From Legionella taurinensis (GTDB taxonomy: Bacteria > Pseudomonadota > Gammaproteobacteria > Legionellales > Legionellaceae), in NCBI RefSeq assembly GCF_900452865.1, contig NZ_UGOZ01000001.1:682001-746000 (forward strand): DNA of 64,000 nucleotides. Direction: 5' to 3'. Positions 27,038-37,201 of this stretch are shown piece by piece. The notes beneath the pieces were generated by a model. It was not told the origin of the DNA. It did not search any database and saw only the letters and a program-made list of their open reading frames with translations. Position 1 is the stretch's first letter, and each line of letters begins with the position of its first letter. A program made the position numbers and the translations under genes.

Positions 27038-27063
27038 CTGTCTGTAAGGAAACCGACAGACAG
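27038..27063 (+). ncRNA. Hairpin at the 5' end of the rpoH leader
   Basis: CTGTCTGT / ACAGACAG form a perfect 8-bp stem around a 10-base loop that itself contains GG-AAA-CC. It begins at the expected transcription start and ends 45 bases before the rpoH ATG. It may stabilise the message or take part in temperature or RNA-based control; no sequestration of the ribosome-binding site (ACTGGAGGAAG) is evident. Confidence 0.5.
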
Positions 27064-27107
27064 TTCATTAACCCTGTTATGGTTTTGATAACTGGAGGAA
27101 GTACCCT

Positions 27108-27971
27108 ATGAGTCAACAACTGCAATTGGCATCGTTAAATTTGCCTATAGGCAGTATTGATGCGTACATTTATCGGGTCAATCAGATTCCGATGCTTTCT
27201 GCTGAAGAAGAATTGAACTATGCTGAAAAATACCATAGCGAAGGCGACATTGAGAGCGCCCGTCAGCTCGTGCTGGCACATTTACGCTATGTCGTTCGGG
27301 TAGCCCGAGGCTATCTGGGTTACGGTTTACCCTTAAACGACTTAATTCAGGAAGGTAATATTGGCTTAATGAAAGCCGTCAAGCGGTTTGACCCCAAAAT
27401 GGGAGTCCGTTTGGTTTCGTTTGCCGTTCACTGGATTAAAGCGGAAATCCATGAATACGTGTTGCGTAACTGGCGCATCGTGAAAATCGCGACCACCAAA
27501 GCACAACGCAAGCTGTTCTTTAATTTAAGACAAATGAAAAAACGCCTCGGCTGGTTTAACAGCGAGGAAATTGATGCGGTGGCCAATGATCTGGGTGTCA
27601 GCCGCGAAGACGTGGTGATGATGGAACAGCGCTTGAATGCCATGGATGCGTCTTATGACGCTTCAGCCAATGACGAGGACGATGAGGCGTTTAAAGCCCC
27701 CGTGCATTATCTGCATGACAGCAGTAATGATCCGGCTCTGCTGATTGAACAGGAGCGCAGCGGGGTTCAGGGACGCGATCAGTTATTCCAAGCGCTCGAC
27801 TGCCTGGATGAGCGCAGCCAGGACATTCTACAGCAACGCTGGTTAGCCGATGACAAAGTCACCCTGCATGATCTCGCTGATAAATACGGCGTTTCCGCTG
27901 AACGCGTGCGTCAGCTGGAAAAAAATGCCATGAAAAAACTGCGTCAATACATGGAAGAAGTGTCTGCCTAA
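27108..27971 (+). CDS. rpoH: Heat-shock sigma factor RpoH (sigma-32)
   Basis: Alternative sigma factor directing RNA polymerase to heat-shock promoters. 287 residues. Region 2 is clear ([39 protein letters not shown], with [22 protein letters not shown]). The RpoH box [11 protein letters not shown] follows, and region 4 carries the C-terminal HTH ([26 protein letters not shown]). Strong GGAGG ribosome-binding site. A dyad-rich region follows the stop. Confidence 0.97.
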   Translation: MSQQLQLASLNLPIGSIDAYIYRVNQIPMLSAEEELNYAEKYHSEGDIESARQLVLAHLRYVVRVARGYLGYGLPLNDLIQEGNIGLMKAVKRFDPKMGVRLVSFAVHWIKAEIHEYVLRNWRIVKIATTKAQRKLFFNLRQMKKRLGWFNSEEIDAVANDLGVSREDVVMMEQRLNAMDASYDASANDEDDEAFKAPVHYLHDSSNDPALLIEQERSGVQGRDQLFQALDCLDERSQDILQQRWLADDKVTLHDLADKYGVSAERVRQLEKNAMKKLRQYMEEVSA

Positions 27972-27973
27972 GC

Positions 27974-27995
27974 CTTATGCCCGCCAGGGCATAAG
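27974..27995 (+). terminator. Hairpin after rpoH
   Basis: CTTATGCCC / GGGCATAAG, 9-bp perfect stem with a 4-base loop, 2 bases past the rpoH stop. No U-tract follows. Confidence 0.55.
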
Positions 27996-28047
27996 CGATT
28001 CAGCTTCAGCGCGTTATACTGCCAATATCAACATGTTCATGTTATCA

Positions 28048-28075
28048 GGCTGTTCCTGCCTTTACAGGAACAGCC
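28048..28075. terminator. Hairpin between convergent rpoH and deaminase genes
   Basis: GGCTGTTCCTG / CAGGAACAGCC, a perfect 11-bp stem with a 6-base loop, lying between the ends of two convergent genes. Could serve both strands; neither side has a strong U-run. Confidence 0.6.
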
Positions 28076-28109
28076 AAATCAGTTTACAAAGCTCTCTTTC
28101 TCCGAACTT

Positions 28110-29087
28110 CTAATTCAAATGCTGCAAGAGTCTTTTGCGCGTCGCCTCATCAACGAAGGCGGTTTCAAGGGCCATGCGTGTAAAATGAAGCATGTCGTTA
28201 TCCGAGTAATGGAAGGTCTGCTGTACACGCTCGTACTCATTGGCCAGGTTGGTATTAAAAAAGGGCGGATCATCGGAATTGATGCTTAACATCAATCCGG
28301 CATCCTTAAGACGGCGTATGGGGTGATTGGGGATATCCTTAAAGAGGCCAAGCCGCACATTGCTGGATGGGCAGATTTCAAGCGCAATCTGGTTGTCTTT
28401 GAGGCGTGCGATGGTTTCAGGCGAATGAATGCTCTGCACGCCATGGCCAATGCGTTTAATCGGCAAATAATCCATGGCCTCATTCATGCCATCCGCCGAG
28501 GCAAATTCTCCGGCATGCACCGTGGCCTGAAGGCCGCCATCGACTGCAATCTGATAAGCTTCGGCAAAGCGTTTGGGAGGATAGTTGACTTCATCACCGC
28601 CGAGGCCAAAACCCACGATGCAGGGTAAATCTTCCTTAATGCCTTGTTTTGCCACCTTTACCGCGGCTTCTTCGCCGAAATGACGCACCGCCGTGATAAT
28701 GATACGCCCGACAATGCCGTGTTGATGTTCGGCATCGTCAATGGCTTGCTGAATGGCTTTCAGGTGTTCACTCGATGGAATGCCGCTGACCATTTCCGCG
28801 TGATCGGGCGAATACATCATTTCGGTATAAATGCCGCCGCCTAAGGCACTGTCTTTGAGGTATTCAAAGGTTACATCATAGTAATCCTGAGGAGAGGCAA
28901 TAAGGGCGGCAATCTGATCATAGGCTTTTAAAAAATCCATGAAATCGCCGTAGTTGTAACTGGTGCCATTGGCATTAATGAGGCCGGCTGGCAATTGCAG
29001 CTGATTGCGGTTGGCCAGCTTTTGCGCCAATTGCGGGCTGATGGTTCCTTCCAGATGAACATGCAACTCGGCTTTTTTAATGGTCAT
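28110..29087 (-). CDS. add: Adenosine deaminase family purine deaminase
   Basis: Zinc-dependent amidohydrolase of the adenosine/adenine deaminase family in purine salvage. Metal and catalytic motifs are in order: HVHLEG (about residues 8-13), TVHAGE, RIGHG and SINSDDPPFF. Length 325 fits both adenosine deaminase and bacterial adenine deaminase of the same fold, and I cannot separate the two substrates by eye. Convergent with rpoH. Confidence 0.88.
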   Translation of the reverse strand: MTIKKAELHVHLEGTISPQLAQKLANRNQLQLPAGLINANGTSYNYGDFMDFLKAYDQIAALIASPQDYYDVTFEYLKDSALGGGIYTEMMYSPDHAEMVSGIPSSEHLKAIQQAIDDAEHQHGIVGRIIITAVRHFGEEAAVKVAKQGIKEDLPCIVGFGLGGDEVNYPPKRFAEAYQIAVDGGLQATVHAGEFASADGMNEAMDYLPIKRIGHGVQSIHSPETIARLKDNQIALEICPSSNVRLGLFKDIPNHPIRRLKDAGLMLSINSDDPPFFNTNLANEYERVQQTFHYSDNDMLHFTRMALETAFVDEATRKRLLQHLN

Positions 29088-29174
29088 ACGGATAATCCCT
29101 GAGTTAATGTATAATCAATGGTAACTTACCATAAAAACCGCTAAAATGGTTCGCTAAATTTTGTAGGATTCATT

Positions 29175-29360
29175 ATGAACAAACATGACCTTGATAAAGC
29201 CTATGTCAGCCCAATAGACAAATTTTTGTATCAATTTGACGCCGATCATGAAAAATCAGCATCGCAATTGAAAGAAATCAGGAAATACGAGCGCCTCAAT
29301 GCCCTGCGTGATAATCCCGATTTGCCTGAAGTAGAAAGCGAAATCTGGCGTGATTTTTAG
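29175..29360 (+). CDS. Small conserved-looking acidic protein, function unknown
   Basis: 61 residues, highly charged, with no hydrophobic segment and no Cys. It has a likely helical centre (SASQLKEIRKYERLNALRDN). ATG follows a weak GTAGGA site. It resembles a family of short uncharacterised proteins I associate with Legionella and Coxiella, but I do not recognise a function. Placed between the divergent deaminase and the phosphate transporter. Confidence 0.65.
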   Translation: MNKHDLDKAYVSPIDKFLYQFDADHEKSASQLKEIRKYERLNALRDNPDLPEVESEIWRDF

Positions 29361-29395
29361 AGACAGTCCGTTTGTTCAGTGACTTGTGAGGGGCA

Positions 29396-30655
29396 TTAAC
29401 CAATCATCAAGTGCAACAGCTTGTAAGCCATGATGGTCAGCAATGACGCCGCCGGCAGAGTCAGTACCCAGGACATAAAAATATTACGAATCACAATTAA
29501 ATTCAACGCGCCAATACCGCGTGCCAACCCCACCCCTAAGACGGCGCCCACCAGCGTCTGAGTTGCGGAGACCGGGATTCCCGTGCTGGTTGCGACAACC
29601 ACGGTTGTCGCGGCAGCCAAAGTCGCAGCGAATGCGCGGCTGGGTGTTAAGGCGGTAATGGAACTGCCTACCGTTTCGATGACGCGGCGCCCATACATGA
29701 GAAATCCGGTTACGACGCCAAAACAACCCAGAAAAATAATCCAGGCCGGGTAATTGGTCGCTGCAAACGAATTATCCGGATGCATGACCAGGCTATGGAC
29801 AATAGTCAGCGGCCCGACAGCCAGGGCCACGTCATTGGAGCCGTGGGCAAAGACCATGGCGCAAGCGGTTAAGGCCATGAGCACGGCAAAATACTTTTCC
29901 ACCTGAATGAAGCGTTCCCGGCGGCGAATTCGCGGCATTTCAGGGATGCGTTTAATGAAAAGAACCCCAATGATGGTGATGGTGATGCTGGTCGCCAGGG
30001 TAACTGCCAAATCCTGCTTTAAATTCAAATGGATATCAAAATGATTTAAGCCTTTAAAGACGGTAATGAACGACAGAACCGATCCGACTAAAAACAGGTA
30101 AATGGGAATGTAAAGCTTGGCTTTCTCCAACGGGTCAGATTTGACAAAAATGGTTTGCTGAATGCTGATAAACAGGGTATACGCGGTAATACCGGCAATC
30201 AGCGGCGACGTAACCCAGCCAATGGCAATATGGTAAACCTGGCTCCATTGAATGGCTTCAGGGCCGAGTACCACGGCACCGAATCCTACCATGGAACCCA
30301 CCAGGGCATTGGTAATCGATACGGGTACGCCAAGATAGCTGGCCAGATTCATCCATACGGTACAGGCCAGTAAGACGCCCAGCATGCCTTCAATGAGTAT
30401 TAAGGGCTGGCTGGATAACTCGCTGCTGGTAATGATGCCGTCACGCATGGTTTCAGTCACGCCGCTGCCGCCCAGAAAAGCGCCGGCGAACTCAAACACA
30501 ATGGCAATGAACATGGCCTGGCGGACAGTAACCGCTTTGGAACCCATGGTTGTACTCATGACGTTGGCGAGATCATTGGCGCCCACGCCCCAATTCATTA
30601 AAAAACAAAGCGCAAGCGCAGCAAATAACAGATAAATAGAATAATCCATAGACAA
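29396..30655 (-). CDS. pitA: PiT-family inorganic phosphate transporter
   Basis: Low-affinity phosphate permease of the PHO-4/PiT family. 419 residues with about ten helices. The duplicated family signature is seen near both ends: GANDLANVMSTTMGSKAVT and, in the second half, GSNDVALAVGPL. C-terminal VSATQTLVGAVLGVG is also typical. Begins 2 bases after the stop of the DUF47 gene, the usual partner. Confidence 0.94.
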   Translation of the reverse strand: MSMDYSIYLLFAALALCFLMNWGVGANDLANVMSTTMGSKAVTVRQAMFIAIVFEFAGAFLGGSGVTETMRDGIITSSELSSQPLILIEGMLGVLLACTVWMNLASYLGVPVSITNALVGSMVGFGAVVLGPEAIQWSQVYHIAIGWVTSPLIAGITAYTLFISIQQTIFVKSDPLEKAKLYIPIYLFLVGSVLSFITVFKGLNHFDIHLNLKQDLAVTLATSITITIIGVLFIKRIPEMPRIRRRERFIQVEKYFAVLMALTACAMVFAHGSNDVALAVGPLTIVHSLVMHPDNSFAATNYPAWIIFLGCFGVVTGFLMYGRRVIETVGSSITALTPSRAFAATLAAATTVVVATSTGIPVSATQTLVGAVLGVGLARGIGALNLIVIRNIFMSWVLTLPAASLLTIMAYKLLHLMIG

Positions 30656-30657
30656 AA

Positions 30658-31335
30658 TTACCGGGCAATTAAAATCTGTAAACGGCCGCCGACTGTTTGA
30701 GCATAATCTGCCAAGTCACCAATCCATTGAACCAGCTTGTAGAGAAAAATAATCTCGAGCGCGGGCAGTTCTTTTTCCAACTCAAAAATGCGGTGACGGA
30801 TGTCAGCAAGCTTTTCGTCGCTGTCGTGTTCAATTTCATCGAGGGTGACAATCATTTCCTCAACAATTTTGACTTCGCTGCCGCGAAAACCGCTTTCCAG
30901 CAATTCATCAAGTTCATTGATGGCTTTGCAGGCTTGTTTGGCGGCATCAAGGCATCGCTCCAGAAAAGGCATGAAGACTGAAGAAAGGGCTTCAGGAATC
31001 ACCATTTGCCGGCTGACGATGAGCCCGGCAATGTCCTCAGTGCGGTTGGCAATACGATCCTGGGCACTGAGGAGTTCAAGAAGATCGGTACGGGACACAG
31101 GAAGAAAAAGGCCAGTGGGTAAATGCAGACGCAGGTCGCGCTTGATTAAATCGGCTTCTTTTTCAATTTGGGAAATTTTCTCTTTGATGGCTGCAGCGGC
31201 AGGCCAGTCCAGTTTGAGTACCGCCTCAAAAAAAGGATGCAGCTGCTTGGCACAATGATAGGTTTTTCGCATGTGCTGTTCGATAGGCCGGATTGGAGAA
31301 GGCCCAAACATATTAAATATGCTACCCATAGTCAT
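30658..31335 (-). CDS. DUF47 (PhoU-like) partner of the phosphate transporter
   Basis: Cytoplasmic all-helical PhoU-like protein of the DUF47/TIGR00153 family, which accompanies PiT transporters and is thought to regulate them. 225 residues with the conserved FLPVSRTDLLELLSAQDRIANRTEDIAGL and DEIEHDSD segments that resemble PhoU metal-cluster motifs. Met3 is a possible alternative start. Operon with pitA. Confidence 0.92.
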   Translation of the reverse strand: MTMGSIFNMFGPSPIRPIEQHMRKTYHCAKQLHPFFEAVLKLDWPAAAAIKEKISQIEKEADLIKRDLRLHLPTGLFLPVSRTDLLELLSAQDRIANRTEDIAGLIVSRQMVIPEALSSVFMPFLERCLDAAKQACKAINELDELLESGFRGSEVKIVEEMIVTLDEIEHDSDEKLADIRHRIFELEKELPALEIIFLYKLVQWIGDLADYAQTVGGRLQILIAR

Positions 31336-31462
31336 TATGCACGCTGGAAGAGTTGGGCTGATTATAGCGAAACTTTTGTAAGAACTAAACCATTACTGCA
31401 AAATTCGCGCGATTCGGGCATTTGTCCTGCTACACTAATAATATCTCACAGGAGTGGGCATC

Positions 31463-32224
31463 ATGAAAAAATGGTATCTGTTGTTCTCACTGGTTGTCGG
31501 CAGCGTTTTTGCAGAGCCAATGATAACCAAGGTGATTGAGCTGCATTATCAGAATGCCGCCGAGGTGATTCCATTGATTAAACCGCTCTTGAAAGCGGGG
31601 GAGCAGGTTACGGGTACAAGACAAACCTTAATTGTCAAGGTGTCGCCCGATACCCTGACGACGCTTCGCGTGATACTTCATAAACTCGATACACCGCCCG
31701 TGGTGTTTGAAATTACCGTTTTTCAGGGTGACCCTGATTGGTTATCCACTCAGGACGGCCAAACCATGACCATCAGTACCCCTTCCCAAATCAACCAGCG
31801 TCGCCGCCAATCCATTACCGTGATGAACGGTGAATCAGCCTTTGTCAGTACGGGTGAAAATCAGCCGGTGATTCGTTCAGTGGGTCTGGGATTATGGACA
31901 GGCGTCAGTTTCGATCGCCGGCTGGTGCAAAGCGGCTTGCTTATTGAACCGATTCTGCAGGGCAATCGAGTGAAAATAGTAATCAAACGGGTTCGGGAGC
32001 AGACCAGTAACATGAGTAATCAGGTGTTTCATGAACAGAAAGTGGAAACGACCATGCTGATTCCCCTTGATCAATGGGTCGCTCTGGCCAGTGCGCAGGG
32101 TAGTGCCCCGGCGGAGCCGGGAACGGAAGTCATTCGCGCAGGAACACCTTTTGCGCAAAATTCAACGCTCTACATCAAGGTTAAGATCCTCTCGAAGAAA
32201 AGTTCGGGGATTAACAAGGAATAG
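31463..32224 (+). CDS. Secretin-like periplasmic protein (short N-domain plus partial C-domain)
   Basis: Exported protein with a signal peptide (cleavage near VFA-EP). Residues about 25-90 resemble the short NolW-like domain of type II/III secretins: IELHYQNAAEVIPLIKPLL, TLIVKVSP and the closing LDTPP. The remaining part has beta-strand-like alternation, but at about 253 residues it lacks the full secretin pore. ATG 31463 has an AGGAG site at 7-base spacing, preferred over the GTG 9 bases upstream. Followed 11 bases later by a membrane protein gene. It may be a stand-alone assembly factor or a decayed secretin; function unknown. Confidence 0.7.
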   Translation: MKKWYLLFSLVVGSVFAEPMITKVIELHYQNAAEVIPLIKPLLKAGEQVTGTRQTLIVKVSPDTLTTLRVILHKLDTPPVVFEITVFQGDPDWLSTQDGQTMTISTPSQINQRRRQSITVMNGESAFVSTGENQPVIRSVGLGLWTGVSFDRRLVQSGLLIEPILQGNRVKIVIKRVREQTSNMSNQVFHEQKVETTMLIPLDQWVALASAQGSAPAEPGTEVIRAGTPFAQNSTLYIKVKILSKKSSGINKE

Positions 32225-32235
32225 GCGGGGGCAAT

Positions 32236-33006
32236 TTGATTTCACTAACCACCGAAAAGTATTGCCGAATGTTGTTTTTCCTAAGCCTACTGGTGTTAAC
32301 GGCAACTTATTTATTAAAGGATCGATTACCCGAGCCGGGTTATTATGATATGACCACGCTGTCGCCGCCCCTGCAGGAACCAACCAGCCAGAAAGCGTTT
32401 ACTCTAAGCGTGAATCATCAGCATTATGTTATTCGTCCGCAGTATGAATACCAATTGAACGGGGTGGTGGTGTCGTATAACAATTCGGATGGTTTTGGGG
32501 ATATCTGGCATCATAAGCGCTGGCAGGATTTTATTAATCTTCGCGATCTTTGCGTGGTGTGGGGCGACAATGTCCGTACCGGGGTTTATAAAAAAGTGCA
32601 GTTCAACAGCGACAGCTGGACGTGCTGGGTGTCCTGGTCAGACCGTCAGACCGGAGAACTGTTTAAAGGCAATGCTTTGTCTAACAATCATTTGCTTACG
32701 GACAATCTGGCCATTAAAAGAGCATTGATGCAGGCTGAAGTTGGCGATCAGATTCGTCTGCGCGGCGTGCTGGCTGAGTATGCCAATCAGGACACCCGCT
32801 TTAAACGTGGAACCAGCGTCAGCCGCGATGATACCGGTAATGGGGCCTGTGAAACCATCTATTTATCGCAGTTTACCATTGTAAAAAAAGCCAATCCGGG
32901 ACTAAGAGCGCTGTACACGGCGGCCTTGTGGAGTACGATAGTGAGCTTTATTGCCTGGGTTGTGATGATTTTTATTGCTCCTTATAAGAAATATCAACGT
33001 AGATAA
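32236..33006 (+). CDS. Uncharacterised bitopic inner-membrane protein
   Basis: 256 residues with hydrophobic helices at about residues 11-27 and 225-247, leaving a periplasmic domain of about 195 residues with cysteines near CVVWG, WTCWVSW and GNGACETIY. TTG 32236 is chosen because it has a purine-rich AGGCGGGGG site; ATG 32269 would remove part of the first helix and has no site. I recognise no family. Adjacency to the secretin-like gene suggests a joint envelope role. Confidence 0.65.
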   Translation: MISLTTEKYCRMLFFLSLLVLTATYLLKDRLPEPGYYDMTTLSPPLQEPTSQKAFTLSVNHQHYVIRPQYEYQLNGVVVSYNNSDGFGDIWHHKRWQDFINLRDLCVVWGDNVRTGVYKKVQFNSDSWTCWVSWSDRQTGELFKGNALSNNHLLTDNLAIKRALMQAEVGDQIRLRGVLAEYANQDTRFKRGTSVSRDDTGNGACETIYLSQFTIVKKANPGLRALYTAALWSTIVSFIAWVVMIFIAPYKKYQRR

Positions 33007-33070
33007 CACGTTTTTCAGTCTGTTAACTTGACAAGAGAAACCAATGGCAAAACAATGATCCTCCTAATGA

Positions 33071-34363
<1,293 letters not shown>

Positions 34364-34380
34364 GAGAGGGTTTGGTATTC

Positions 34381-34406
34381 TGGCTGCCAGAATTAACCGG
34401 CAGCCA
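34381..34406 (+). terminator. Hairpin after eno
   Basis: TGGCTGCC / GGCAGCCA, 8-bp perfect stem with a 10-base loop, 17 bases past the eno stop. No clean U-tract. Confidence 0.5.
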
Positions 34407-34538
34407 AACTCAGGGAAAAAATTAAAAATCAAAAGCTTAGGTAAAAGGATCGGATAAGCCCATCGAAAAGGTACAAATTCTCGCCAAACGGTCACTTGCG
34501 CGTGTATAATGAAGAAAACAATTCTTTCTGGCTAATCC

Positions 34539-34808
34539 ATGCGATCCATTGTGGTCATTTTGATACTGGCACTCATCGGCCTGCAATACAAATTGTGGCT
34601 AGGCGATGGCAGTGTTTTACAGTGGCGACAACTTGAGCAAAAAATAGTCGAACAGCAAAAAGAAAATAAAAAAGTGGCTGCTCGCAATCGCGCCATTGAA
34701 GCCGACATCCTCGAGCTCAAAAGTGGTGAGCAGGCCCTGGAAGAGCAGGCCCGGTATGAACTGGGCATGATTAAAAATGACGAAGTGTATTATCAGTTTG
34801 TAGAGTAA
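34539..34808 (+). CDS. ftsB: Divisome protein FtsB
   Basis: Small bitopic septal protein that bridges FtsL and FtsQ. 89 residues with an N-terminal membrane helix (about 3-20), then a coiled coil with leucine/isoleucine heptads (WRQLEQKIVEQQKENKKVAARN) and the conserved ARYELGMIKNDEVYYQ C-terminus. Placed after eno as in most gammaproteobacteria. Confidence 0.93.
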   Translation: MRSIVVILILALIGLQYKLWLGDGSVLQWRQLEQKIVEQQKENKKVAARNRAIEADILELKSGEQALEEQARYELGMIKNDEVYYQFVE

Positions 34809-34922
34809 TTCGTCCTGGGGCGACCATCTAAGCATTGTTATGCTGGATTGGGGACAGCGCCATGTGGCGTATTTTATCTCCCCCCCCTCTGTGACCGGGC
34901 ACACCGAGGGAGGCTTATCCCG

Positions 34923-36242
34923 TCATTCCCCAAGATCTGATGTTGCTTTTTTTAATTCGCGTTTCAGTTGCCTGCGAAATTTCTGATAATCCACTTCCAG
35001 CGCATGACGTACACTGGTCTTGAAACGGGAGCGGGACGCTTTGATTTCCCGGCTGATTTTAGTACTCAAATCCGCGGGACGGGGCAAGGTACCGGCGATG
35101 ATTTTGGCCGCAATTTTGGCCTGGTAGTCCGCCAGAGGCCAGATGCATCCCTGTGGCTGAAACAAGCCAATAAAATACAGATTATCCCAGGTGGCATGCA
35201 TCATCTTGCGGTAAAGCGGAATGTGGGTCAGCTGGCTGTAATCAAGAAACGCTTTGTCAAAAAAAGGGAAACTGATTTGGTAGCCTGTGGCAAAAATGAT
35301 CACATCAAACTCATCCTGACGGCCATCCACAAAATGCACAGTGTTGCCTTCAAAACGGGCAATGCCCGGCTTCGGAAAAATTTTGCCGTGACGAATAAAA
35401 TAAAGCAATTCAGAATTGATGGTGGGATGAATGGCCAAGGGCCTGCAATGCGGCTTTTGTAATTTGTATTTCGGGTAGCGGCCCTGCAGGATGCGGATAA
35501 TACCCGCAGCCAGAAGCTGTTTGGGCCAATCGGGTATCCAGCGGATTTTGTTAAAGGCGATGTCCGTCGGTTTGCCAAAAATGAATTTCGGAAAAATATG
35601 CTGACCCCGGCGCATGCTGATGCAGGTTTTGGGGGACAGACGTGAGATTTCTACGGCAATATCGCAGGCGGAATTGCCGCCGCCGACAACCAGAACCCGC
35701 TTGTCTTTAAAGGGTGCTGCTTTTTTATAATGATGGGCATGGAGGATCTCGCCGCTAAACTGTCCGGGGTATTCCGGCATGCGCGGATCCCAATGGTGAC
35801 CATTGGCAATCAGCAAGTAATCAAACTCGCGCTCATGTAATCCGTCCTGATTGCGATAAATGACCTGCCATTTTTTATCCTGTCGCAACTGTATTTTTTC
35901 AACGGTGGTATTGAAGGCGATGTATTCACCAATCCCAAAATGCTCGGCATATTTTTCAAAATAGGTCAGAATTTGCTGATGGGAGGGGTATTCCGGGTAT
36001 CCCGGCAGCATGGGGAAGTCTTCGAATTGTGAAAGGTATTTGGAACTGATGATGTGCGTGGTTTCATAGACGCTGGAATGCTGGTTGTTTTCATCAAACA
36101 CCCAGTTGCCTCCGAGACGTGCGTTTTTTTCAAAAACCTGAAAATTGGTTAACCCCTGCTCGAGTAAATTTTTAGCCGTTGTGATACCGCTTGGGCCTGC
36201 GCCCACCACACAAATACTGGGTGAATCATTACCTGGTTTCAT
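34923..36242 (-). CDS. Flavin-containing monooxygenase
   Basis: Class B flavoprotein monooxygenase that would oxygenate a nucleophilic N, S or C centre with NADPH and O2. 439 residues with an N-terminal FAD site VGAGPSGITTAKNLLEQG, a second Rossmann NADPH site VVGGGNSACDIAVEIS and the FATGYQ signature near residue 310. A FxGxxxH-like linker motif (FSGEILHAHHYK) is present. The basic C-terminal tail is soluble. Substrate unknown. Lies upstream-adjacent to a lipoprotein hydrolase on the same strand, 26 bases apart. Confidence 0.88.
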   Translation of the reverse strand: MKPGNDSPSICVVGAGPSGITTAKNLLEQGLTNFQVFEKNARLGGNWVFDENNQHSSVYETTHIISSKYLSQFEDFPMLPGYPEYPSHQQILTYFEKYAEHFGIGEYIAFNTTVEKIQLRQDKKWQVIYRNQDGLHEREFDYLLIANGHHWDPRMPEYPGQFSGEILHAHHYKKAAPFKDKRVLVVGGGNSACDIAVEISRLSPKTCISMRRGQHIFPKFIFGKPTDIAFNKIRWIPDWPKQLLAAGIIRILQGRYPKYKLQKPHCRPLAIHPTINSELLYFIRHGKIFPKPGIARFEGNTVHFVDGRQDEFDVIIFATGYQISFPFFDKAFLDYSQLTHIPLYRKMMHATWDNLYFIGLFQPQGCIWPLADYQAKIAAKIIAGTLPRPADLSTKISREIKASRSRFKTSVRHALEVDYQKFRRQLKRELKKATSDLGE

Positions 36243-36268
36243 AAAAATACTTATTTCAATTTAAAATG

Positions 36269-36967
36269 TTAGTGCTGTCGAGTCTTTTGAGACTTGTGCA
36301 TGACAGCCAGAATATTATTCAGCATGAGCTGTTGAATCTCTTTGTTTTTCTCAATGGTGAAATGGTTAACGCCGACGTTTTTTAAGGTGGTGACGTCGAT
36401 GTTATCCACCTGGGTATACCGAGGATCGGCAGCCTTGACGCGAAGGCCACTAAACATGGGAACAAAAGACGGCTTGTAAAGATTAATCACATGCTTGACG
36501 TTGGGCGGTACGGCTAAAGGCGATACGGCATCGACGGTAATCAACAAAGCGACCGGAATATTGGCGGCATTTAAGATACGGGCTACTTTAATCTGGTCAT
36601 TGGCGCCCAGGGAGTGGCCGACTAGGATAACCGGGGGATGTAAATGGCCGGCGCGGTATTGCTGCACGATGCTTCTGCCTAATTCACTGGATCGAAACCA
36701 AACCGTACTTTCCGTTTTAATGTGATGTTTTTTTTCAAGAGTAGCCTGCAGTTGATTCATGCCGGTGCTGAAGATGCCTCCCAGACCGCCCCGCATGACA
36801 TACACTCTCGCCGCCTGGTTGCTCTCATTGGATTTCCCTGCAATGGTGCTCCGGGTAGTCGCCAGATCCAGACACCCGGCCAACGACAGTGTTGCTAAAA
36901 GCAACCCGACAGAAAAAATCGCATGCCTGTTTTTTTTCCGATTATTCCTGTTCATCTCAATTGTCAT
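36269..36967 (-). CDS. Lipoprotein with alpha/beta-hydrolase fold
   Basis: Exported lipoprotein (basic N-terminus, hydrophobic stretch, lipobox LAGC near residue 32). Nucleophile elbow GHSLG (in VILVGHSLGAND), a probable Asp in LITVDAVSPL and a C-terminal His in VGVNHFTIEKN complete a Ser-Asp-His triad expected of an esterase or lipase. Met5 (36955) is an alternative start. Substrate cannot be deduced. On the same strand as the monooxygenase. Confidence 0.75.
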   Translation of the reverse strand: MTIEMNRNNRKKNRHAIFSVGLLLATLSLAGCLDLATTRSTIAGKSNESNQAARVYVMRGGLGGIFSTGMNQLQATLEKKHHIKTESTVWFRSSELGRSIVQQYRAGHLHPPVILVGHSLGANDQIKVARILNAANIPVALLITVDAVSPLAVPPNVKHVINLYKPSFVPMFSGLRVKAADPRYTQVDNIDVTTLKNVGVNHFTIEKNKEIQQLMLNNILAVMHKSQKTRQH

Positions 36968-37106
36968 AGTGCAAAGAATAAGTTGATTTTACCTAAATTC
37001 ATAACGAGATAAAACCTAAATCAGGCTTCGGCAAGAGGCTGTCTGCGCTCAAATAAAATCAAAGGAAATAACAATTCGCCAATTAAATGCGCAGATGTCG
37101 CCTTTC

Positions 37107-37139
37107 CTTAAGGTTTACGTAATGTTCAGGCAATAAAAT
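37107..37139 (+). promoter_or_regulatory. PmrA-like tandem box plus -10 upstream of the candidate effector
   Basis: Bases 37107-37127 read as two half-sites, CTTAAGGTT, two bases, CGTAATGTT. From memory the Legionella PmrA box is a tandem cTTAATatT-N2-cTTAATatT, so the spacing is exact and most conserved positions match. TAAAAT at 37134-37139 would be the -10, six bases further, which puts the box over the -35 region. The start codon is 62 bases downstream. Confidence 0.5.
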
Positions 37140-37201
37140 AACCGCTTCGTTAAATGCCGTCTTAGTCCTTTAAAGCAAAGGCTCTGGCGCAGGGAGGTAC
37201 T

